Part shown: positions 8,526 through 18,096 of the stretch, piece after piece
Layout: every line of letters begins with the position of its first letter
Numbering within the stretch: the stretch's first letter is position 1
Origin: UBA3102 sp964413055
GTDB taxonomy: Bacteria; Bacillota; Desulfotomaculia; Desulfotomaculales; Pelotomaculaceae
Length of the DNA: 64,000 bases
Assembly (NCBI GenBank): GCA_964413055.1
Contig: CAYPRB010000007.1
Location: forward strand, 62,001 to 126,000
Reading direction: 5' to 3'
The notes under the pieces: model-generated
Database searches by the model: none
What the model saw: only the letters and a program-made list of their open reading frames with translations
Told to the model about the DNA's origin: nothing
Position numbers and translations under genes: made by a program

Positions 8526-9282
8526 CAGCTGCTTCTCCCCCAAGGTCGCCCCATTGATAAAGAATAATTGATAAGACTGCCAGTCCCGCGGTCTCCGTGC
8601 GCAGGATCCGCGGCCCCAGGGAGACCGGGAGCATGCCGTGCGCCACGGCTGTCCTTACCTCGTCAGGGGTAAATCCTCCCTCAGGACCGATAAAAACGTA
8701 AACCTCTTCCCCGACCATATCCCGGTCCCGACGGAAAATTTCTTTCAGAGTGCGTACTTTTTCCTCTTCCCAGAGTATAAAAGCCGCTGCTTCCGGCGGC
8801 ATGTCCTCCCATACCCGGTTCCAACCGGCTGGTTCCAGCACTTCCGGCACATCGGCGCGCCGGCATTGTTTGGCCGCCTCCAGGGCAATGCGCCGCCAGC
8901 GCTCCAACCTTCTTAAAGACTTGTCCCCCTTCAATTTAACCACCGACCGGCGGCAAATAAGAGGTATCACCCGGCTGATACCGATTTCGGTCCCTTTTTG
9001 GATAATCAAATCCATTTTGTCTCCCTTGGGGATACCCTGGACCAGGGTAACCCGGACGGGAATTCCGGTTCCCGCCGCAACTTCTTTTTTGATCGTACAG
9101 GTTACCTGCTCCCGGCAGGCTTTTTCAATCACGGCCTCATAAGCCCCGCCCCGGCCATCCAAAACTAAAAGCCCGTCTCCGGGTCCAAGGCGCAGCACCC
9201 TATTTATATGATTGACATCCGGCCCGCTGATATAAACCTGATCGTTATTTATTTGTTCCGGTGCAACAAAAAAACGGGGCAT
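8518..9282 (-). CDS. rsmE: 16S rRNA (uracil-1498-N3)-methyltransferase RsmE
   Basis: SPOUT-class methyltransferase, 254 aa, that methylates U1498 of 16S rRNA. The C-terminal knot region is clear: FIGPEGGFTPDEV, then SLGPRILRTETAGL. The start ATG 9282 (MPRFFVAPEQ) has GGAG 8 nt upstream; an upstream extension to 9312 is not needed. It lies between prmA and mtaB. Confidence 0.93.
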   Translation of the reverse strand: MPRFFVAPEQINNDQVYISGPDVNHINRVLRLGPGDGLLVLDGRGGAYEAVIEKACREQVTCTIKKEVAAGTGIPVRVTLVQGIPKGDKMDLIIQKGTEIGISRVIPLICRRSVVKLKGDKSLRRLERWRRIALEAAKQCRRADVPEVLEPAGWNRVWEDMPPEAAAFILWEEEKVRTLKEIFRRDRDMVGEEVYVFIGPEGGFTPDEVRTAVAHGMLPVSLGPRILRTETAGLAVLSIILYQWGDLGGEAADG

Positions 9283-9354
9283 GACATTATCTCCAGATGT
9301 AAAATGACGCATAATCGTATAACTATGACCGGTTATTTTTCCGAAACTCGAAAA

Positions 9355-10278
9355 TCAGTTTTTTTCTGCCGCAAATGCCACCCATTGGCCGTCCTCCAGC
9401 CTTTCAACAACGGTCAGCCCGGACGCCTCTATGGCGGCCCGCACTTCACCGGACCGGTAACCGATGATCCCGGAAGCAATAAATATGCCCCTGCTGGCCA
9501 AAATACCCGCCGCATCCGGCGCTAACTCGATAATCACATCCGCAATAATATTGGCAACGACCAACTCAACATGCTCTGCAGCAGCGTCCAGCAGGTTACC
9601 CTGAATCAACCGGATTTTCCCGTCCGCACCGTTTTTACGCACATTCCCGGCAGCTACCCGGCAGGCAACTGGATCCCGGTCGATTGCCGTCACCCGGTCC
9701 GCCCCCAATTTCGCCGCCGCCACGGCCAGGATGCCCGAACCGGTACCAACGTCACAAACTGTCTGCCCCGGCCGGACATACTTTTCCAGCAGCCGCAAAC
9801 AAAGAGCAGTTGTGGCGTGGGTACCGCTGCCGAAGGCCATACCCGGGTCCATTTCCAGCACCAGGTCTCCCTCTCCCGGCAGGTAATCCTCCCATGAAGG
9901 TTTCACCACCAAATAACGGCCCACGCGCAGCGGCTTGTAATATGCCCGCCAGGCACCCGCCCAGTCTGATTCCGATACCGTTTTCGTATCCACTTCGGGC
10001 GCCGGATCTAAGTTCAGGCGGGCAACCGAGGACTTAACGGCGTCAAGCTGCCGTTCCCAACCGTTATGCCCCGGCAGGTAGCCGATAACCCGCGGCATTC
10101 CGGTTCCCACCGCCTCCGGAGGCACCCCCCATTCTTCAGGATGCGTCCGGCCGGCACAACCAAGAATAAAGGTGGGATCTTCAATCACCACCCCACCAGC
10201 TCCTATTTCATGAAAAATGTTTGCCACCGCCTCCACCCCTTCAAGCGGAGTGTGTACGGTAACTTCCAACCACTTCAA
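9355..10278 (-). CDS. prmA: Ribosomal protein L11 methyltransferase
   Basis: Class I SAM-dependent methyltransferase, 307 aa, that trimethylates ribosomal protein L11. The N-terminal alpha/beta substrate domain begins MKWLEVTVHTPLEGVEAV. The SAM site shows DPGMAFGSGTHATT, VCDVGTGSGILAVAAAKLGA and VVANIIADV. The start is TTG 10278 with AAGGAG about 9 nt upstream. It follows dnaJ after 19 nt in the heat-shock operon. Confidence 0.94.
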   Translation of the reverse strand: MKWLEVTVHTPLEGVEAVANIFHEIGAGGVVIEDPTFILGCAGRTHPEEWGVPPEAVGTGMPRVIGYLPGHNGWERQLDAVKSSVARLNLDPAPEVDTKTVSESDWAGAWRAYYKPLRVGRYLVVKPSWEDYLPGEGDLVLEMDPGMAFGSGTHATTALCLRLLEKYVRPGQTVCDVGTGSGILAVAAAKLGADRVTAIDRDPVACRVAAGNVRKNGADGKIRLIQGNLLDAAAEHVELVVANIIADVIIELAPDAAGILASRGIFIASGIIGYRSGEVRAAIEASGLTVVERLEDGQWVAFAAEKN

Positions 10279-10297
10279 TCCGAATTACTCCTTTATT

Positions 10298-11443
10298 TTA
10301 ACTCATAAAAGCATCTTTCATTTTCTCAAAAAAACTTTTATCCCCGGCTGTTTCCGTTCTCTGCAGCTGCTCCCCATAGGTGCGGCCAAAATCCCGCAAT
10401 AATTCTTTCTGTTTTTCGGTCAGCTTGGTCGGGGTCACCACCTGTATCCTGACGTGCTGGTCTCCCCGTCCGTACCCGTCAACATGCGGCACCCCTTTCC
10501 CTTTCATCCGGAAAAAGGTTCCTGACTGCGTCCCTTCGGGAATTTTAAGTCTGGCGACTCCATCCAAGGTGGGAACTTCCAGTTCGTCCCCCAATGCAGC
10601 CTGCACAAATGAAATCTTAACTTCGCATATTAAATCATCGCCCTCACGGTTAAAAACACGATGCGGCTTGACATGAATAAACACATAAAGGTCACCGGGG
10701 GGACCGCCCCGCTTGCCGGACTCGCCTTCACCGGACAGGCGCAGGCGGCTGCCGTTGTCCACTCCGGGCGGCACCTTTACTTTAATGCTGCGCGATTTAC
10801 GCACGTGGCCGGTACCACGGCAGGTAGGACAAGGCTTTGCAATGATCTTTCCAGTGCCGTGACAGCGGTCGCAAGTACGGGACTGGACCACGCGGCCGAA
10901 AGGCGTATTCTGGGCAAATTGCATTTGCCCGGTGCCGTTGCAGGCCGTACAAACTTCAGGTTTACTGCCCGCGGCCGCCCCGCTGCCGCCACAGGTACCA
11001 CAGGACTCGGTGCGCGGTATCTTGATATCACGTTCCAGCCCGAAAGCAGCTTCCTTTAATGAAATTTCCAGGTCGTATTTCAGATCGGGTCCTTTTTCCG
11101 GGCCGGCACGCCGACGGCCGCCGCCCCCGAAAAACATCTCGAATATATCCCCCAGCCCGCCTAAATCTTCAAAACCACCGAAACCGCCAAAGCCGCCGTA
11201 ATTTTCAAACCCCTGCCCGTTTACACCGGCATGGCCGAAACGGTCGTAGCCGGCCCTTTTATCCGGATCGCACAGTACCACATAAGCCTCGCTGATCTCT
11301 TTGAATTTGGCTTCCGCGTTCTTGTCATCCGGGTTTGCATCCGGGTGATATTTCCGCGCCAATTTACGGTAGGCCTTTTTAATTTCTTCGGTTGATGCGT
11401 TCCGTGACACGCCCAGCACTTCATAATAATCGCGTTTTGCCAT
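10298..11443 (-). CDS. dnaJ: Chaperone protein DnaJ
   Basis: Type I Hsp40 of 381 aa that delivers clients to DnaK and stimulates its ATPase. The J domain has HPD at 33-35, followed by a Gly/Phe-rich linker. Four CxxCxGxG zinc repeats (CGTCGGSG, CTACNGTG, CDRCHGTG, CPTCRGTG) precede the C-terminal substrate domains. ATG 11443 has AAGGTGG upstream. It is 200 nt downstream of dnaK with a hairpin in between, so its dose may be set apart from that of dnaK. Confidence 0.96.
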   Translation of the reverse strand: MAKRDYYEVLGVSRNASTEEIKKAYRKLARKYHPDANPDDKNAEAKFKEISEAYVVLCDPDKRAGYDRFGHAGVNGQGFENYGGFGGFGGFEDLGGLGDIFEMFFGGGGRRRAGPEKGPDLKYDLEISLKEAAFGLERDIKIPRTESCGTCGGSGAAAGSKPEVCTACNGTGQMQFAQNTPFGRVVQSRTCDRCHGTGKIIAKPCPTCRGTGHVRKSRSIKVKVPPGVDNGSRLRLSGEGESGKRGGPPGDLYVFIHVKPHRVFNREGDDLICEVKISFVQAALGDELEVPTLDGVARLKIPEGTQSGTFFRMKGKGVPHVDGYGRGDQHVRIQVVTPTKLTEKQKELLRDFGRTYGEQLQRTETAGDKSFFEKMKDAFMS

Positions 11444-11479
11444 CTGCCCACCACCTTAAAAAACTAAAACCACAAAAGC

Positions 11480-11501
11480 AAGGGGAACCGAAATTCCCCT
11501 T
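11480..11501. terminator. Hairpin in the dnaK-dnaJ intergenic region
   Basis: Stem AAGGGGAA / TTCCCCTT, 8 bp with a 6-nt loop. On the minus strand it is followed by a U-rich but broken tract, so it may be a leaky terminator or an mRNA-processing hairpin that lowers dnaJ relative to dnaK. The rest of the 200-nt gap holds no convincing gene. Confidence 0.55.
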
Positions 11502-11646
11502 TTATTTAAACCCACTTTATTATAATTTATTCTAACAGAGGAAACCTTACCTTTAATTTTAACTTTTTTTCTTCGCATAAGCAGTGACATCCGCACGGGG
11601 TCAATAAATCCCGTGCATCCTGCCACAAAACAAAGCATAACTGTCG

Positions 11647-13494
11647 TTATTTATCTTCTTTTACTTCGAAATCAGCATCAACCACTTCGTCTTTAGCTGC
11701 CTTACCCTCTTCGCCGGCCTGCCCTGCACCGGCTCCGCCTCCGGCCTGGTCCTGTTCCGGCGCGGTTTTCTGGTACATGGCGGCCGTCAGTTCATACAGC
11801 GGGCCGGTTAGAGCTTCCAGTTTGGATTTAATTTCATCAAGGTTATCACCTTTTAAGGCTTCCTTCAAGTCGTCGGTAGCCTTCTGCAATTTTTCAATAT
11901 CGGCCGCTTCCGCCTTATCTTTAAATTCGTTGATGGTCTTTTCGGCCTGGTACACCATCGTATCGGCCTGGTTACGGATTTCCACTTCTTCCTTCTGCTT
12001 TTTATCTTCTTCGGCGTGTTTTTCGGCTTCTTTGACCATCTTGTCGATTTCATCTTCGTTCAGGTTGGTAGAGGCAGTAATGGTCATGCTCTGTTCCTTG
12101 CCGGTGCCCATATCCTTGGCCGAAACATTGACGATACCGTTAACATCGATATCAAACTTGACTTCTATCTGCGGCACCCCGCGCGGTGCGGGCGGTATAC
12201 CGGTGAGAGTAAACCGTCCCAGGGTTTTGTTATGTGCCGCCATCGAACGCTCGCCCTGGAGCACGTGGATTTCAACCGTGGTCTGACCGTCCGCGGCAGT
12301 CGAAAAAATCTGACTCTTGGAAGTAGGAATAGTGGTATTTCTTTCAATAAGCCTGGTATATACTCCGCCCAGGGTTTCGATACCCAGGGACAGGGGCGTT
12401 ACATCGAGTAACAAGACATCTTTGACTTCACCGGCCAATACACCTGCCTGGATGGCCGCACCGATCGCGACACATTCATCGGGATTAATCCCCTTGTGTG
12501 CTTCCTTGCCCAAAAACTTGCGGATGGCATCATGCACCGCAGGCATCCTGGTGGCACCGCCCACCAGCAGGATCTTGTTAATATCCTTGGGCTGCAGCCC
12601 GGCGTCTGAAAGTGCCTGGCGGGCCGGCCCCATGGTTTTTTCAAGCAAATCCGCGGTCATTTCTTCGAATTTGGCCCTGGTCAGATTGATGTCCAGGTGC
12701 TTCGGACCGTTTTCATCAGCGGATATAAACGGCAGGTTGATATTGGTGGTCGCCACCCCGGAAAGTTCAATTTTGGCCTTCTCGGCAGCTTCCTTGAGAC
12801 GCTGCAGCGCCATCTTGTCTTTGCCCAGGTCGATTCCCGAGTCTTTTTTGAATTCAGTAACGAGGTGCTCGATAATCCGCTGGTCGAAATCATCACCGCC
12901 CAGGCGGTTGTTACCGCTGGTCGCCTTAACTTCAAAAACGCCGTCTCCCAATTCCAGAATGGACACGTCAAAAGTGCCGCCGCCCAGGTCAAATACCAGC
13001 ATGGTCTGGTCTTCATCCTTATCCAGACCGTAGGCCAGTGCCGCCGCCGTGGGCTCGTTGATGATACGCAGCACCTCCAGCCCGGCAATTTTGCCGGCAT
13101 CCTTGGTCGCCTGGCGCTGCGAATCGCTGAAATAAGCCGGAACGGTGATTACCGCCTGCGTCACCTTTCCGCCCAGGTAAGCCTCGGCATCAGCCTTCAT
13201 CTTCTGTAAAACCATAGCTGAAATTTCCTGCGGAGTTAATTCTTTATCGTCAATTTTCACCTTGTATTCAGTGCCCATATGGCGTTTGATAGAACCTACG
13301 GTACGTTCCGGGTTACTCACGGCCTGTCTTTTCGCCACCTGACCCACCAGCCGCTCGCCCGTCTTGGAAAAACCTACCACTGAAGGAGTGGTTCTGGCCC
13401 CTTCCGCGTTGGGAATAACCACCGCCTCGCCGCCTTCCATGACAGCCACGCAGGAGTTGGTGGTCCCCAGATCTATTCCGATTACTTTAGACAT
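11647..13494 (-). CDS. dnaK: Chaperone protein DnaK (Hsp70)
   Basis: Hsp70 of 615 aa. The N-terminal ATPase has IGIDLGTTNSCVAVMEGG, and the later motifs are VFDLGGGTFDVS and LLVGGATRMPAV. The substrate-binding domain and helical lid follow. The C-terminus is Gly-rich, then acidic (EVVDADFEVKED), as in other DnaK proteins. It works with GrpE and DnaJ, both encoded in the same operon. The start ATG lies 37 nt after grpE. Expression should be under HrcA/CIRCE control from the promoter at 16858-16886. Confidence 0.97.
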   Translation of the reverse strand: MSKVIGIDLGTTNSCVAVMEGGEAVVIPNAEGARTTPSVVGFSKTGERLVGQVAKRQAVSNPERTVGSIKRHMGTEYKVKIDDKELTPQEISAMVLQKMKADAEAYLGGKVTQAVITVPAYFSDSQRQATKDAGKIAGLEVLRIINEPTAAALAYGLDKDEDQTMLVFDLGGGTFDVSILELGDGVFEVKATSGNNRLGGDDFDQRIIEHLVTEFKKDSGIDLGKDKMALQRLKEAAEKAKIELSGVATTNINLPFISADENGPKHLDINLTRAKFEEMTADLLEKTMGPARQALSDAGLQPKDINKILLVGGATRMPAVHDAIRKFLGKEAHKGINPDECVAIGAAIQAGVLAGEVKDVLLLDVTPLSLGIETLGGVYTRLIERNTTIPTSKSQIFSTAADGQTTVEIHVLQGERSMAAHNKTLGRFTLTGIPPAPRGVPQIEVKFDIDVNGIVNVSAKDMGTGKEQSMTITASTNLNEDEIDKMVKEAEKHAEEDKKQKEEVEIRNQADTMVYQAEKTINEFKDKAEAADIEKLQKATDDLKEALKGDNLDEIKSKLEALTGPLYELTAAMYQKTAPEQDQAGGGAGAGQAGEEGKAAKDEVVDADFEVKEDK

Positions 13495-13531
13495 TTTATT
13501 CTACCTCCCGATTCTTTTTATAAGTTTTAAT

Positions 13532-14146
13532 TTATGGTTTCTTCGCCACTTTTACCATCGACGGACGGATTACTTTATCCTTTAAACAGTAGCCCCGCCG
13601 GAATTCTTCAATAACCGTATTCTCGGCATATTCCTCCGTTTCGACCTGAAACACCGCCTCGTGCCTGGCCGGGTCAAACTCTTCACCGACGGCGTTAATC
13701 GCAGCTAATCCTTCAGCGGCCAGGACATCCTGCAACTGCCTGTAAATCAATTCCACTCCGGTTTTGAAACCCTCTACAGTATCACCTTCCGCCGTCATGG
13801 CCCGCTCGAAATTGTCCATTACCGGCAACAACGCGCAGACCAACTGCTCGGACGCATATTTATTAAGACTTTCCGTTTCCTGGCGGGTCCGCCTTCGGAA
13901 GTTATCGTAGTCAGCCTGCAACCTGGCCAGGCGGTTATAATAGTCCTCCGCCTTTTTACTCGCTTCCGCCAACTTTTTTTTAAGCGCAACCGGATCTTCT
14001 GCAGCGTTAAAAGTATCCTGCTTCGATTCCCCGGAAACCTCCCGGGCCTCCGCCGGTTTTTCCTGCCCTGCATCATCGCTTCCGTTTAATTCAGCTTCTT
14101 TGACGTTCATTTCCTCCACGCGCTCACTTTTTTCTTCACTGCTCAT
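13532..14146 (-). CDS. grpE: Nucleotide exchange factor GrpE
   Basis: GrpE releases ADP from DnaK. The 204-aa protein has an acidic, low-complexity N-terminus and a long coiled coil (about 60-115). The C-terminal beta domain ends GYCLKDKVIRPSMVKVAKKP, a strong family signature. ATG 14146 has GAGGTG 6 nt upstream, just after the chaperonin stop; a GTG at 14155 in the same frame lies inside the ribosome site. It follows the chaperonin gene by 10 nt, so the two are almost certainly co-translated. Confidence 0.95.
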   Translation of the reverse strand: MSSEEKSERVEEMNVKEAELNGSDDAGQEKPAEAREVSGESKQDTFNAAEDPVALKKKLAEASKKAEDYYNRLARLQADYDNFRRRTRQETESLNKYASEQLVCALLPVMDNFERAMTAEGDTVEGFKTGVELIYRQLQDVLAAEGLAAINAVGEEFDPARHEAVFQVETEEYAENTVIEEFRRGYCLKDKVIRPSMVKVAKKP

Positions 14147-14156
14147 AATTTTCACC

Positions 14157-15734
14157 TCACAAGCCGCTTATTCCGGCATCCACTGCCGGGACTCCCTTAT
14201 CTTCCCGCTTCTTAATTATGGTGTCAATGCGTAAAATCGCTTCTGCCACCTCTCCTGCCGCTTTCAAGGCATATATTTTCACATCGGCAGGGTCAACAAT
14301 ACCCTTTTCGTACATATCAGCCACCGCACCGTTATCACAATCAATCGCCAGCGAATTCTTTCCCGTCTTGGCCTGGGACGCAATCACGTCCCCCATTTTT
14401 TCCAGGGGGTTGAACCCGGCATTGGCAACGATCTGGGACATCGGCCGCTTCAAAGCTTCGACCACACAGTCCACTCCGTACGCCGCCATGCCCCGAATGC
14501 CTTCCCTGACTTTTTCCACTTCCCGTGCAATCGCCAATTCCACGGACCCACCGCCGGGAATCACGCCGCCCCTTACCGCCGCCTGGACCGATGAAGCGGC
14601 GTCCCGGGCAATACGCTCTCTTTCACCCACCACTTCGGAAGTAGCCGCGCCCACCAGCACGGTAGCCATGGGTTTGCCGCCGCCCCCCAGGATCCAAACC
14701 TGCTCCAGCTTTTCATCATGATAAACCCTTTCGGCCTTCCCGAAGTACTTCTCCAGCTCGGCAGCCTTTTTTTTCAGGCCGGTACGCCTAATCACCCGGG
14801 CACCGGTATGTTCAACCGCCCGGCGCAGTTCCTTGCCGGCCACCCTCTGAACCACCATGATCCCCGCGTCAGTCAGTATTTCATCGGCAAGGTCGTCAAC
14901 CCCGCGGTCCGCCAGAATCAGGTTCACGCCCATACCGGCAATTTTATGCACGTTTTCTTTAAACTCTTCCCGGAACTGCAGGTAACGTGAAAAACCTGTC
15001 TCGGTACGCAATGCCTCTTCATCAATTTCTTCCGGCTCCAGGGCATCATCGATAATTAATATTTTTGCCTGGCGGAGTTCCACGGGCATCTGACGGTTCA
15101 TCCGTTCCTTATTAATAATTATACCCATAAACACCTGATTTTCAGCACTTTCTTCCGCCACCACGGTATCGGAAAACTTAAACGAGGGGTCATCCTTTAA
15201 TTTTTCTTTACCGATCAAAACCGCCGCCCGCACCACCAGGTCGGCAATGTCCCCGTGCTCGCGCCCGGCCACCAGGGCCACCTGGCGGACCGCCGGGTCA
15301 TCCAGCTTTTCAACCGGCCGGGCCTGTACCCGCATCAAGGCCAGCGCTCTTTCCAGGCCGGTTCTTAACCCTTCGAGCACCCGCGCCACCGGTACCCCTT
15401 TGAGTACCTGTTCCACCCCGGTGCCGACCAGGGTACCGGCCATCACGGTAGCCGTGGTGGTACCGTCACCGATTGCTTCCTGCTGGGCCTTGGCAATATT
15501 GATCAACATTCTGGCCGCCGGATGATTGGCCTCCATCAGGGTCAGAATAGTAACCCCGTCGTTGGTGATCACCACCCCGCCGAATTGATCTACCAGCATG
15601 GTGTCCAGACCCTTGGGCCCCAGGGTACCTTCCACCGCGCCGGCTATGGCCCGGATGGCACTTGAGTTGTTCGTCAGGGCAGCCAGTCTTTCATCCACCT
15701 CGGAGTCTTGCGTAGCTTCTTTTTTAAAACTCAA
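14157..15734 (-). CDS. Group II/III (thermosome-like) chaperonin in the dnaK operon
   Basis: 525-residue Cpn60 of the archaeal/eukaryal type, not GroEL. Visible motifs are LGPKGLDTMLV (38-48), NDGVTIL (58-64), GDGTTT (89-94) and GGGSVELAIAREV. The C-terminal DCDNGAVADMYEKGIVDP and ALKAAGEVAEAILRIDTII match thermosome proteins. No GroES partner should be needed, because this class carries a built-in lid. Start TTG 15734 overlaps the hrcA stop (TTGA) with GGGGGG 5 nt upstream. Such 'group III' bacterial chaperonins in the dnaK operon are known from Carboxydothermus and relatives. It lies between hrcA and grpE under CIRCE. Confidence 0.94.
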   Translation of the reverse strand: MSFKKEATQDSEVDERLAALTNNSSAIRAIAGAVEGTLGPKGLDTMLVDQFGGVVITNDGVTILTLMEANHPAARMLINIAKAQQEAIGDGTTTATVMAGTLVGTGVEQVLKGVPVARVLEGLRTGLERALALMRVQARPVEKLDDPAVRQVALVAGREHGDIADLVVRAAVLIGKEKLKDDPSFKFSDTVVAEESAENQVFMGIIINKERMNRQMPVELRQAKILIIDDALEPEEIDEEALRTETGFSRYLQFREEFKENVHKIAGMGVNLILADRGVDDLADEILTDAGIMVVQRVAGKELRRAVEHTGARVIRRTGLKKKAAELEKYFGKAERVYHDEKLEQVWILGGGGKPMATVLVGAATSEVVGERERIARDAASSVQAAVRGGVIPGGGSVELAIAREVEKVREGIRGMAAYGVDCVVEALKRPMSQIVANAGFNPLEKMGDVIASQAKTGKNSLAIDCDNGAVADMYEKGIVDPADVKIYALKAAGEVAEAILRIDTIIKKREDKGVPAVDAGISGL

Positions 15735-16792
15735 ATGTTTCCCCCCTTATTACCGCTACCCCCGATAACCCGTTCCAGAACCCGGGAAAGGTTCTTGGTC
15801 GTAAAATCAACCACGCTGATCACCCGGGCATATTCCATTCTGGTCGGGCCAATCACGCCCAAGGAACCGATCCTGCGCCCGCTTACGGAATAAGGAGCGG
15901 TAATCATGCTGCATTCCCTGATCCCCTCATTATCAATCTCCCCGCCGATACGCACCGTAATCACGTCACCGGCATTTCCGCCCTTAAGCAGACGGTGCAG
16001 CATTTCTTCCTGCTCCAGAATACTGAGCAGCGTTTTAACCTTTTCCACGTTGTGAAATTCAGGTTGGTTCAACATATTAAATACCCCGCCGAGGTATATT
16101 TTATCCTCCGGCTTAATCACCAGGCTTTCGTGAATTAAATCCATGGCCAGGTCCAATATTTGTTTATGTTTGGCCAACTCGTAATAAATCTCTTTCATTA
16201 AGGTAAGCTTTATTTTTTCCATGGTCAGTCCCTGGAGCTTGGCATTCAGCACGCAGGTTATGGTGTTCATATCCCCGGCATTAAGACTTTCCGGCACCTC
16301 CAGCATCCGGTGGTGGACGATCCCGTTATCCATTACAACAATAATCATCGCCTGGGCGGGCTGCATGGAAATAATCTGGATATGCTTGAAACTGCTGGCT
16401 TCGATCCGGGGACTGAGTACCATGGCCGTATACTGGGTAAGCTGGGACAGAAGAACCCCGGCCTTTTGAATCACCTGACCCACGTCCCTGACCCGGGCCG
16501 CAAATTCCCGCCGGATGATATTTTCCTCTTCTTTGGTCAGCTTCTTTCTCTTCATTAAATAATCCACATAATAGCGGTAACCGCGTTCGGAAGGAATGCG
16601 GCCCGAGGAAGTATGGGGCTGTTCTATATAACCCATTTCCTCCAGATCAGCCATCTCGTTCCGGATCGTGGCAGGGCTCACACCCAGTTTGTATCTCTTT
16701 GCTATGGTCCGGGAACCAACCGGTTCGGCTGTAGTAATATAATCGCGAATAATGGCCAGAAGCACCCTTTGCTTGCGGTCATCGATTCTCAA
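15731..16792 (-). CDS. hrcA: Heat-inducible transcription repressor HrcA
   Basis: HrcA binds CIRCE and represses the heat-shock operon, usually with chaperonin as corepressor. The 353-residue protein begins with the winged-helix domain (ITTAEPVGSRTIAKRYKLGVSP, ATIRNEMADLEEMGYI), followed by the dimerisation domain. The start is TTG 16792 with GGAGGTGG about 8 nt upstream. An upstream GTG at 16822 lies inside the CIRCE element and is rejected. The stop overlaps the chaperonin start. The gene is autoregulated. Confidence 0.94.
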   Translation of the reverse strand: MRIDDRKQRVLLAIIRDYITTAEPVGSRTIAKRYKLGVSPATIRNEMADLEEMGYIEQPHTSSGRIPSERGYRYYVDYLMKRKKLTKEEENIIRREFAARVRDVGQVIQKAGVLLSQLTQYTAMVLSPRIEASSFKHIQIISMQPAQAMIIVVMDNGIVHHRMLEVPESLNAGDMNTITCVLNAKLQGLTMEKIKLTLMKEIYYELAKHKQILDLAMDLIHESLVIKPEDKIYLGGVFNMLNQPEFHNVEKVKTLLSILEQEEMLHRLLKGGNAGDVITVRIGGEIDNEGIRECSMITAPYSVSGRRIGSLGVIGPTRMEYARVISVVDFTTKNLSRVLERVIGGSGNKGGNI

Positions 16793-16815
16793 ACCGGACC
16801 CACCTCCTGATCCTG

Positions 16816-16842
16816 TTAGCACTCTAAGTTATTGAGTGCTAA
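16816..16842 (-). promoter_or_regulatory. CIRCE operator
   Basis: A perfect match to the consensus TTAGCACTC-N9-GAGTGCTAA. It lies between the sigma-A promoter and the hrcA start codon and is the binding site for HrcA. It places the whole operon, including the thermosome-like chaperonin, under heat-shock control. Confidence 0.97.
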
Positions 16843-16857
16843 CCGTTCATTAAATAA

Positions 16858-16886
16858 AAAATAGCATTACTCCATGTTTTTGTCAA
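16858..16886 (-). promoter_or_regulatory. Sigma-A promoter of the hrcA-chaperonin-grpE-dnaK operon
   Basis: On the minus strand, TTGACA (16886-16881), a 17-nt spacer, then TATTTT (16863-16858). CIRCE lies 15 nt downstream, where bound HrcA would block initiation. Confidence 0.85.
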
Positions 16887-16939
16887 GACAGAATCACAAA
16901 GAAAAAACTGACCGGATTAAAACGATATTCATAATTTCA

Positions 16940-18082
16940 CTAGACAAACTCCCTAAAAACGGTGTTGGCCACCGGCAATCCTTTTTTTGTCAACCGTAGC
17001 CAGCCGGCCTCCACCTTGACCAGCCCGTTTTTCTCCAACCGGTTAATTTCCTCCCGGTAAACCGCTTCCGCCCGCCGGCCGAAACGCCGGTAGAACCGGC
17101 CCAAATCAACCCCCTGGAGCAGCCGGAGCCCCAGAAACATGGTCTCGGACATTTCCCGCCCAACCGGGATATGCTCCCCGGCTTCCACCGGAGTCTCCCC
17201 CCGGTTGACCTTATCCAGGTAACTCTTTAAAGATGTGTAATTATGAAAGCGTCTCTCTCGCAGGTATGAATGGGCGGCGGGACCCAACCCCAGGTAGGTG
17301 TGGTTTAACCAGTAACCGAGATTATGGACGGATTGCCTGCCGGGCCGGGCGAAGTTGGATATTTCGTAATGGAGGTAACCATGCGCGGCAAGGAAATCTA
17401 TCGCCGTCAGATACATGGAGAGTTCCAGGTCCTCGGAACAGGCCTTGATACTACCACCGGCCACGGACTTCTCCAGGGGCGTCCCCGCCTCCAATTGCAG
17501 CCCGTATAACGCGATGTGTTCCGGAAACAACTCCACGGCCCCGGTAAGCGTCTCCATCCAGTCGTCCAGGGTCTGCCCCGGAACTCCGAAAATAAAGTCT
17601 AGGTTTAAATTGGTAAAACCGGCTGCCCTGGCCTGCCGCGCCGCATGCACGGCCTCCCGCACGTCGTGGACGCGCCCGAGCACCCGCAAGAGCCGATCTT
17701 GAAAAGACTGCACTCCCAGACTAAGACGGTTGAACCCCGCTTTCTTTAACTCACGCAGCCCGCCCGGATCAACCGTGCCGGGATTGGCCTCCACCGTTAT
17801 CTCACAATCCGGCAGTAAATTGAAATGCGCGGCCGCGTTTTCCAGGATCGCGCATAATCCGGCTGCCGGCAGGCAGGTCGGCGTCCCGCCCCCGACATAG
17901 AGACTGGAGATCCGTTTCTCCGCATCCGAAAGTACCGCACCGTACCGGCGCATCTCACGAAACAGGGCATCCAGGTAGGCCCCGGCATCTCCGGCATCAA
18001 ACGGGTAAGAGATAAAATCACAATAATAACATTTTTTTAAACAAAAAGGTACGTGGATGTATAGTGCCGCCGGCATCATCAT
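16940..18082 (-). CDS. hemW: Radical SAM heme chaperone HemW-like protein
   Basis: HemW family protein (once annotated as oxygen-independent coproporphyrinogen III oxidase), 380 aa. It binds a 4Fe-4S cluster through C-x3-C-x2-C (Cys14, Cys18, Cys21 in CLKKCYYCDF) and is thought to insert heme into proteins. Further family motifs are YVGGGTPTCLPA and LGVQSFQDRLL. Several ATG codons lie in a row; ATG 18082 gives the best spacing (7 nt) to GGGGG, while 18088 is too close. It lies between lepA and hrcA, as in B. subtilis. Confidence 0.92.
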   Translation of the reverse strand: MMMPAALYIHVPFCLKKCYYCDFISYPFDAGDAGAYLDALFREMRRYGAVLSDAEKRISSLYVGGGTPTCLPAAGLCAILENAAAHFNLLPDCEITVEANPGTVDPGGLRELKKAGFNRLSLGVQSFQDRLLRVLGRVHDVREAVHAARQARAAGFTNLNLDFIFGVPGQTLDDWMETLTGAVELFPEHIALYGLQLEAGTPLEKSVAGGSIKACSEDLELSMYLTAIDFLAAHGYLHYEISNFARPGRQSVHNLGYWLNHTYLGLGPAAHSYLRERRFHNYTSLKSYLDKVNRGETPVEAGEHIPVGREMSETMFLGLRLLQGVDLGRFYRRFGRRAEAVYREEINRLEKNGLVKVEAGWLRLTKKGLPVANTVFREFV

Positions 18083-18096
18083 CAGCATACCCCCGG

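Noticed and set aside
11456..11638. 60-codon minus-strand frame between dnaK and dnaJ
   Set aside because: It spans the intergenic hairpin, has no ribosome site and no family-like composition; treated as non-coding.
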